Below, piece after piece: positions 58,411-64,000 of a DNA stretch of 64,000 nucleotides. Source of the stretch: Actinobacillus lignieresii (GTDB lineage: Bacteria; Pseudomonadota; Gammaproteobacteria; Enterobacterales; Pasteurellaceae); the NCBI RefSeq assembly GCF_900444945.1, contig NZ_UFRM01000001.1, forward strand, positions 1,648,001 through 1,712,000, given 5' to 3'. Numbering within the stretch: position 1 is the stretch's first letter; each line of letters starts with the position of its first letter. Below the pieces are notes generated by a model. That model saw only the letters and a list, made by a program, of their open reading frames with translations, searched no databases and was not told the DNA's origin. The translations under genes and the position numbers were made by a program.

Positions 58411-59520
58411 ATGACTAAAAACCTCTACCTCGGCGTGATGTCCGGCACCAGCCTTGACGGCGTGGATTTATGTGTGATGGATTTTGCAAAAAATCCGCCA
58501 AAATTGACCGCTTGCGGCTTTACCCCAATGCCGGAAGATTTACGCACCGATTTATCGCACTTACTCAAAAGCGGAGAAACTTCCTTACAAAAGTTAGGTG
58601 AAATCGATCACCGTTTAGGCCTGCTGTATGCCGAAAGTATCAATCGCTTTTTAGCCGAACATCAGCTCAGTGCAAGTGATATTCAGGCAATCGGCTGTCA
58701 TGGACAAACTGTCTGGCATTCTCCAAACGGCAACTTCCCGTTTACTATGCAAATCGGCGATATGAATTTGGTTGCCGCTCATACCGGCATTACTACTATT
58801 GCGGATTTTCGCCGTAAAGATATGGCAGTCAGAGGACAAGGCGCACCACTGGTTACCGCCTTTCATGAAGGGATTTTTGCCTCGCCGGAACGCTTAACCG
58901 TAGTACTAAATATCGGCGGTATTTCCAATATTTCGGTACTTGCGCCACAGCAACCGACCATCGGCTACGATGTGAGTGTCGGTAATGCACTGATGGATTC
59001 TTGGATAGAATTGCATCAAGCCAAACGCTACGACAAAAATGCCGAATGGGCAAAAACCGGAACACTGATTCCGGCATTGCTCGACAGTCTGCTTGACGAG
59101 CCTTTTTTCAAATTACCGGCACCGAAAAGCACCGGACGAGAATTATTTAACCTTGAATGGCTTGCAAAAAAATCGGCAAATTTAACCGCTTATCGTCCTG
59201 AAGACGTACAGCGTACATTGGCGGAACTTACCGCACAAAGTGTAGTAAACGAACTAAAAACCTTAGAAAGTGAAAAGCAATGCTTGTTACTTGTGTGTGG
59301 TGGTGGCGCACGCAACCCATTGTTAATGCAGAGATTTTCAGAATTACTGCCAAAATGGCAGGTGGCTACCACCGATGAGTACGGATTGGATATTGATTAT
59401 GTCGAAGCCGCCGCTTTTGCGTGGCTGGCTTATCAGCGAGTACATAATTTAACGAGCAACTTACCAAGCGTAACCGGAGCAAAACAGCCGGTGAGTTTAG
59501 GGGTAATTTATCCTAAGTAA
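58411..59520 (+). CDS. anmK: Anhydro-N-acetylmuramic acid kinase
   Basis: A peptidoglycan-recycling enzyme that opens and phosphorylates anhydroMurNAc to MurNAc-6-phosphate, 369 residues (E. coli: 369). [12 protein letters not shown] near the start and [19 protein letters not shown] are family signatures, and [14 protein letters not shown] binds ATP. It is directly upstream of murQ, which uses its product. Uptake-signal-like cores lie inside the gene near 58507. Confidence 0.96.
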   Translation: MTKNLYLGVMSGTSLDGVDLCVMDFAKNPPKLTACGFTPMPEDLRTDLSHLLKSGETSLQKLGEIDHRLGLLYAESINRFLAEHQLSASDIQAIGCHGQTVWHSPNGNFPFTMQIGDMNLVAAHTGITTIADFRRKDMAVRGQGAPLVTAFHEGIFASPERLTVVLNIGGISNISVLAPQQPTIGYDVSVGNALMDSWIELHQAKRYDKNAEWAKTGTLIPALLDSLLDEPFFKLPAPKSTGRELFNLEWLAKKSANLTAYRPEDVQRTLAELTAQSVVNELKTLESEKQCLLLVCGGGARNPLLMQRFSELLPKWQVATTDEYGLDIDYVEAAAFAWLAYQRVHNLTSNLPSVTGAKQPVSLGVIYPK

Positions 59521-59540
59521 TCACTTCCTCACTTGTATAA

Positions 59541-60488
<948 letters not shown>

Positions 60489-60497
60489 GGCATAAAA

Positions 60498-60540
60498 AAG
60501 CGGTCGGATTTTGCAAATTTTCTACAAAATCCGACCGCTT
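60498..60540. terminator. Bidirectional USS-pair terminator
   Basis: Perfect 16-base arms AAGCGGTCGGATTTTG and CAAAATCCGACCGCTT with a short loop and a T-run, between convergent murQ and prmA. The longest perfect uptake-signal stem in the window. Confidence 0.9.
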
Positions 60541-60554
60541 TTTATTACGTTAAA

Positions 60555-61436
60555 CTATTTCTTCACGCCGGTAATACGGCACCACTCTTCTTTTTCTACC
60601 ACCGGATCAAGATTGAAGTCCGGTGCATAGGCTTCGCAAACCGATTCCGCTTGCGTTGCTAAAATACCGGATAAACCTAAATCACCTTGCGGTTTCACCA
60701 AGGTAATGATATTTGGTGCCAGCTCTTTCAGCGGGCCGGCAAGAATATTCGCCACCACCACATCAGCTTGTAGATCTTGCGGTTGATCTTTCGCTAAGAA
60801 TAACTGTAAACGATCCGCCACACCGTTAGCTTCCGCATTATTACCCGAAGCTAAAATCGCTTGTGGGTCGATATCAATCCCGATCGCTTGTTTTGCACCG
60901 AGTTTAAGTGCCGCAATCGCTAAAATACCTGAACCGCAACCGAAATCGATCACCGTTTTACCGGTTAAATCTAAGCTATCTAACCATTGTAAACAAAGTG
61001 CGGTCGTCGGGTGCGTACCGGTACCGAAAGCAAGACCCGGGTCAAGCATCACATTCACCGCATTCGGATCCGGCACTTCACGCCAGCTTGGGCAAATCCA
61101 TAAACGTTTACCGAATTGCATCGGGTGGAAATTATCCATCCACTCACGCTCCCAGTCTTTATCTTCGATTTGCTCGATCTTATGTGCAAAATCCGCTTCA
61201 ACTAAACGGCTGGTAATCAATGCTTCCACAATCGCTTTCATATCGGTTTCCGCATCAAATAAACCCACTACGTCCGTATTACCCCATAAACGGGTTTCAC
61301 CCGGTAGCGGCTCAAAAATCGGTGTATCCTGACTATCCATAAAAGTTACCGACACCGCCCCGATTTCTTCTAAAAAATCACTGATTTGCTCAGCCTGTTT
61401 ATCCGTACTATTTAAACGAATTTGTACCCATGCCAT
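60555..61436 (-). CDS. prmA: Ribosomal protein L11 methyltransferase
   Basis: A 293-residue methyltransferase that trimethylates ribosomal protein L11. The N-terminal substrate domain (1-60), [17 protein letters not shown], and the SAM-binding [20 protein letters not shown] and [10 protein letters not shown] are typical. It stands alone; GGAAAAAATAAT precedes the start. Confidence 0.96.
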   Translation of the reverse strand: MAWVQIRLNSTDKQAEQISDFLEEIGAVSVTFMDSQDTPIFEPLPGETRLWGNTDVVGLFDAETDMKAIVEALITSRLVEADFAHKIEQIEDKDWEREWMDNFHPMQFGKRLWICPSWREVPDPNAVNVMLDPGLAFGTGTHPTTALCLQWLDSLDLTGKTVIDFGCGSGILAIAALKLGAKQAIGIDIDPQAILASGNNAEANGVADRLQLFLAKDQPQDLQADVVVANILAGPLKELAPNIITLVKPQGDLGLSGILATQAESVCEAYAPDFNLDPVVEKEEWCRITGVKK

Positions 61437-61520
61437 ATTATTTTTTCCTTGTTTTTTACCTGCTTTCCTTAAAACGAAACCAGATAATTTGCAAAATATC
61501 AGTCAAAAATGACCGCTTGT

Positions 61521-61988
61521 TTAGAGTTTTAACATTAAAACCATCTCATCAATGGGTGAACATGAAAAACCGTACTTTAAATAAAATTGTTTTGCTTGCT
61601 GATTTAAAGCATGAACAAGCAATGCTTTTACCCCGATTTGATTCGCTACCGTCTTCGATTTTAAGACCGCATCTTTTAACATCGATACGCCTAACTGCTT
61701 ACCCTGTGCCGAGCAATCGACCGCTAATCTACCTAAAATAATCACGGGAATCGGATCAGGCATATTACGTCTTAAGGCACCTGCAACAAACTGATGGCTC
61801 ACCGAACCGGCAGATAAACAATAAAATCCCATCACCTGTTTATTTTCATCACACACAACAAAGGTTTTACTGGCATTATTTTGCTGATTTTTCAATGCAG
61901 TACGTTGTAGCCATTGGTCTAGCACGACCTCACCGCATTGAAAATGTCGCACAATATGTTGCTCGGAAAGCAGTTCCGGTGCGTGCAT
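61521..61988 (-). CDS. GNAT-family toxin (TacT/AtaT type)
   Basis: A 155-residue GNAT acetyltransferase resembling toxins that acetylate aminoacyl-tRNA. LGRLAV (85-90) and the catalytic-type Tyr139 in FYLKYGF match the class. The acetyl-CoA loop reads QGKQLG (95-100) instead of the usual Q/R-x-x-G-x-G, so Gln98 replaces a conserved glycine. It lies three bases after a DUF1778 antitoxin on the same strand, the normal order. Activity is not assured. Confidence 0.85.
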   Translation of the reverse strand: MHAPELLSEQHIVRHFQCGEVVLDQWLQRTALKNQQNNASKTFVVCDENKQVMGFYCLSAGSVSHQFVAGALRRNMPDPIPVIILGRLAVDCSAQGKQLGVSMLKDAVLKSKTVANQIGVKALLVHALNQQAKQFYLKYGFSCSPIDEMVLMLKL

Positions 61989-61991
61989 TTT

Positions 61992-62252
61992 CTACTCCCA
62001 CACCGCTTTGGTATTTAACAGTTTATCTAACCCCGGATTATCCGCTGTCGGTTGTTCTAGCAATCGGTTAAATTGCTCAAAAGCCTGCTCATTTAATTGG
62101 AAAACAGTACGATCTAAAATCACATTTTGGGCAGCTTGGCATGCGGTTTCTAACATAAAGTCAGAACGTGTTTTACCTAAAATGCTCGCCGCATAATCAA
62201 TTAAATCACGCTGATCAGGCATCGCTCTTAAATTAATTGGTGCCGTTCTCAT
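61992..62252 (-). CDS. DUF1778 ribbon-helix-helix antitoxin (TacA/AtaR type)
   Basis: An 86-residue protein. The N-terminal ribbon-helix-helix (RTAPINLRAMPDQRDLIDYA, then SILGKTRSDFM) binds DNA. The C-terminal tail (FQLNEQAFEQFNRLLEQP to the end) wraps the partner toxin. It has a strong GGAGGG ribosome site. Tandem 11-bp repeats just upstream look like its operator. Confidence 0.9.
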   Translation of the reverse strand: MRTAPINLRAMPDQRDLIDYAASILGKTRSDFMLETACQAAQNVILDRTVFQLNEQAFEQFNRLLEQPTADNPGLDKLLNTKAVWE

Positions 62253-62254
62253 GT

Positions 62255-62288
62255 TCCCTCCACTCTATAGATACACAATAGATATACA
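62255..62288 (-). promoter_or_regulatory. Tandem 11-bp repeat, likely operator of the toxin-antitoxin pair
   Basis: ATAGATACACA (62267-62277) and ATAGATATACA (62278-62288) are adjacent and differ at one base. One helical turn apart, they suit a ribbon-helix-helix repressor. GGAGGG at about 62256-62261 is the ribosome site on the other strand. Confidence 0.65.
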
Positions 62289-62334
62289 TCTTAAAAGATT
62301 TAACGAAGTAAGGCAATCACAATCGCTTTAGTAT

Positions 62335-62363
62335 AAAAAACAGCAAGATCGTTGAATCTTGCT
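62335..62363 (-). terminator. Terminator of tldD
   Basis: On the tldD strand CAGCAAGAT pairs with ATCTTGCTG across five bases, then six T's. Confidence 0.88.
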
Positions 62364-62371
62364 GCCTTTAT

Positions 62372-63832
62372 TTACCCTCGTCCGCCAACCGTAATCTTAT
62401 CTAACTTCACGGTAGGCTGACCTACACCGACCGGTACGGATTGTCCTTCTTTACCGCAAGTACCGATACCCGGGTCGAGTTCCATTTTCTTGCCGACCAT
62501 TGAAACCTGTTGCATAGCGTCAATACCACTACCAATTAAGGTTGCGCCAGTAACCGGTTTGGTGATTTTACCTTTTTCGATTAAATAAGCTTCTGCGGTT
62601 GAGAACACGAATTTACCCGAAGTAATATCCACCTGACCGCCGCTAAAATGCGGGGCATAAATACCGTAATCGACCGACTCAATCATTTCTTCAAAGCTGT
62701 GCGAGCCTTCTGTGAGATAGGTATTGGTCATACGGGGCATTGGTAAGTGTGCATACGACTCACGGCGACCGTTGCCGGTTGAAGCAACACCCATTAAGCG
62801 CGCGTTAAGTTTATCTTGAATGTAACCTTTCAAAATACCGTTTTCGATCAATACGTTACGTTGCGAAGGAACACCCTCGTCATCCACCGTAATCGAACCT
62901 CGCACATCCGGCACCGTACCGTCATCAACGATAGTACAAAGCGGTGAAGTCACTAGTTCGCCAATTTTGCCAGTAAATAGCGAAGATTCTTTACGGTTAA
63001 AATCGCCTTCTAAACCATGCCCAACCGCTTCATGGAGTAAAATCCCCGGCCAACCCGCACCCAATACAATCGGCATCGTGCCGGCTGGTGCCGGCATTGC
63101 GCCTAAATTGACTAATGCCATACGTACCGCTTCTTTCGCCAGATAAACCGCTCGAGTGTCACCGGTCATTTCCCCATTAACCACTTGCGGTTCAAAGAAC
63201 CAGTTTAAGCCGAAACGTCCGCCGGCACCGGCAGAACCACGCTCACGTTTGCCGTTTTCTTCCACTAAGACTGAAACCGATAAACGCACCAACGGGCGAA
63301 TATCCGCCGCAAGCGTGCCGTCTGTTGCTGCTACTAACATTTCTTCATAAACCGCTGAAAGCCCCGCATTGACTTGAATCACACGAGGGTCTTCCGCACG
63401 TGCAACTTTATCTACTAAATGGAGTAGCTCAACTTTTTGCTCACGGCTTAACGTATCCAACGGATTGACTGAAGCATAACGTTTTATCGCATTCGTTTGT
63501 TTGAAGTTTTTTACCGATAATTGACCGCTTGCATTAGTAATCGAACGGGCTGCGGTTGCACATTGTTCAAGCTGGCTCAAGCCGATTTGGTCTGCATACG
63601 CAAAACCGGTTTTCTCGCCCGATACTGCACGCACACCGAAACCACGGTCAATATAAAAACCACCCTCTTTGATAATCGAATCTTCTAACGACCAACTCTC
63701 ATCTTGGCTTAATTGAAAATAGAGATCCGCATAATCAATTTGGCGATTCGCAAAATGATCAAGCACTTTACTCAAGTGCGATAACTCAAGCCCACTTGGC
63801 GCAAGTAAGCTTTCTGAAACTTGGTTTAACAT
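62372..63832 (-). CDS. tldD: Metalloprotease TldD
   Basis: A subunit of the TldD-TldE zinc protease, which trims modified peptides such as microcin B17 precursor and degrades the CcdA antitoxin in E. coli. It has 486 residues. The metal site HEAVGH lies near 267-272 and a downstream Cys (GTCGKEG) is in the expected place. TldE (PmbA) is not in the window. It is next to a toxin-antitoxin pair by position only. Confidence 0.95.
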   Translation of the reverse strand: MLNQVSESLLAPSGLELSHLSKVLDHFANRQIDYADLYFQLSQDESWSLEDSIIKEGGFYIDRGFGVRAVSGEKTGFAYADQIGLSQLEQCATAARSITNASGQLSVKNFKQTNAIKRYASVNPLDTLSREQKVELLHLVDKVARAEDPRVIQVNAGLSAVYEEMLVAATDGTLAADIRPLVRLSVSVLVEENGKRERGSAGAGGRFGLNWFFEPQVVNGEMTGDTRAVYLAKEAVRMALVNLGAMPAPAGTMPIVLGAGWPGILLHEAVGHGLEGDFNRKESSLFTGKIGELVTSPLCTIVDDGTVPDVRGSITVDDEGVPSQRNVLIENGILKGYIQDKLNARLMGVASTGNGRRESYAHLPMPRMTNTYLTEGSHSFEEMIESVDYGIYAPHFSGGQVDITSGKFVFSTAEAYLIEKGKITKPVTGATLIGSGIDAMQQVSMVGKKMELDPGIGTCGKEGQSVPVGVGQPTVKLDKITVGGRG

Positions 63833-63961
63833 TGTTTTTCTCTTCTTAATAAAATTCTTTAAATTTTAACATATTAAATCCGGCTCTCACTGCTCTTTTT
63901 CAAAAAGAGCCGCTGAATAATGATAGAATGAAGAAAATGACCGACACAGATAAGGCGCAAT

Positions 63962-64000
63962 ATGTTACTGGATACACTTCAAACACAGTTTAGGCACTAT
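63962..64000 (+). CDS. Start of a further gene cut by the window end
   Basis: ATG at 63962 follows AAGGCGC and a -10-like TAGAAT about 35 bases earlier. Thirteen codons are visible (MLLDTLQTQFRHY). That is too few to name the product. The ribosome site and divergent placement from tldD make it a real start. Confidence 0.45.
   Translation, partial: MLLDTLQTQFRHY

Noticed and set aside
63962..64000. Naming the last gene (RecQ or DinG-like helicase considered)
   Set aside because: Only 13 codons are visible, which is not enough for a call.

Overview
The window looks like a chromosomal segment of a Pasteurellaceae bacterium, most likely Actinobacillus or a close relative. Three things point there. 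First, about thirty copies of the AAGCGGT(C) core of the Actinobacillus-type DNA uptake signal are visible, mostly as inverted pairs between genes. Second, coding DNA is moderately AT-rich. Third, gene neighbourhoods match the gamma-proteobacterial plan: thr-tyr-gly-thr tRNAs before tuf, lspA-ispH, plsC-ftsP, frdABCD beside epmA. No prophage, insertion sequence, CRISPR array or rRNA operon was seen. Almost everything is ordinary core genome on both strands.

Layout. 1-6 kb: start of mqo behind a CRP-type promoter, small membrane and surface proteins, a PACE-family efflux protein, and the mglBAC galactoside importer with its own CRP site. 6-13 kb: OmpA-type porin P5, a large FAD/Fe-S dehydrogenase (YdiJ type), MenI thioesterase, YidC. 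13-20 kb: periplasmic nitrate reductase operon napFDAGHBC, with a perfect FNR box between it and a divergent flavodoxin-fold oxidoreductase. 20-28 kb: thrC, a frameshifted mgsA, a YccS-type membrane protein, a patatin-like lipoprotein, an orphan XRE regulator, dps, a pirin. 28-36 kb: an ACT/UPF0210 pair behind a PurR-type operator, mnmE, tpx, plsC, ftsP, accA, tRNA-Thr. 36-45 kb: pdxY, tufB with four tRNAs, coaA, ccmGHI, mog, glnB, lspA-ispH-sdhE. 45-50 kb: an anaerobic heme-breakdown operon (fused ChuW/HutW-ChuX/HutX plus a ChuY-like reductase), a GST, lysA, lptM. 50-64 kb: frdABCD, epmA, dapF, a Dcu transporter, crcB and an MFS gene, anmK-murQ, prmA, a GNAT/DUF1778 toxin-antitoxin pair, tldD, and the start of one more gene.

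How the genes fit together. Much of the window serves anaerobic or microaerobic respiration in a host: nitrate reduction (nap, with mog for its molybdenum cofactor and ccmGHI for c-type hemes), fumarate respiration (frdABCD, sdhE for FrdA flavinylation, a Dcu-type fumarate/succinate carrier, mqo), and predicted FNR control at nap and at the heme operon.

The most interesting item is the chuWX-chuY operon. The radical-SAM heme-opening enzyme and the heme-carrier domain are in one open reading frame, yet the carrier keeps a strong internal ribosome binding site and ATG. The promoter has a perfect FNR box 32 bp from a TATAAA -10. Other points worth a second look are the poly-A frameshift in mgsA, the PurR-like palindrome before the ACT/UPF0210 genes, two copies of a structured intergenic repeat (one inside the nap operon), and a tandem 11-bp repeat before the toxin-antitoxin pair. 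All functional statements come from reading sequence and family knowledge; no database search was run.
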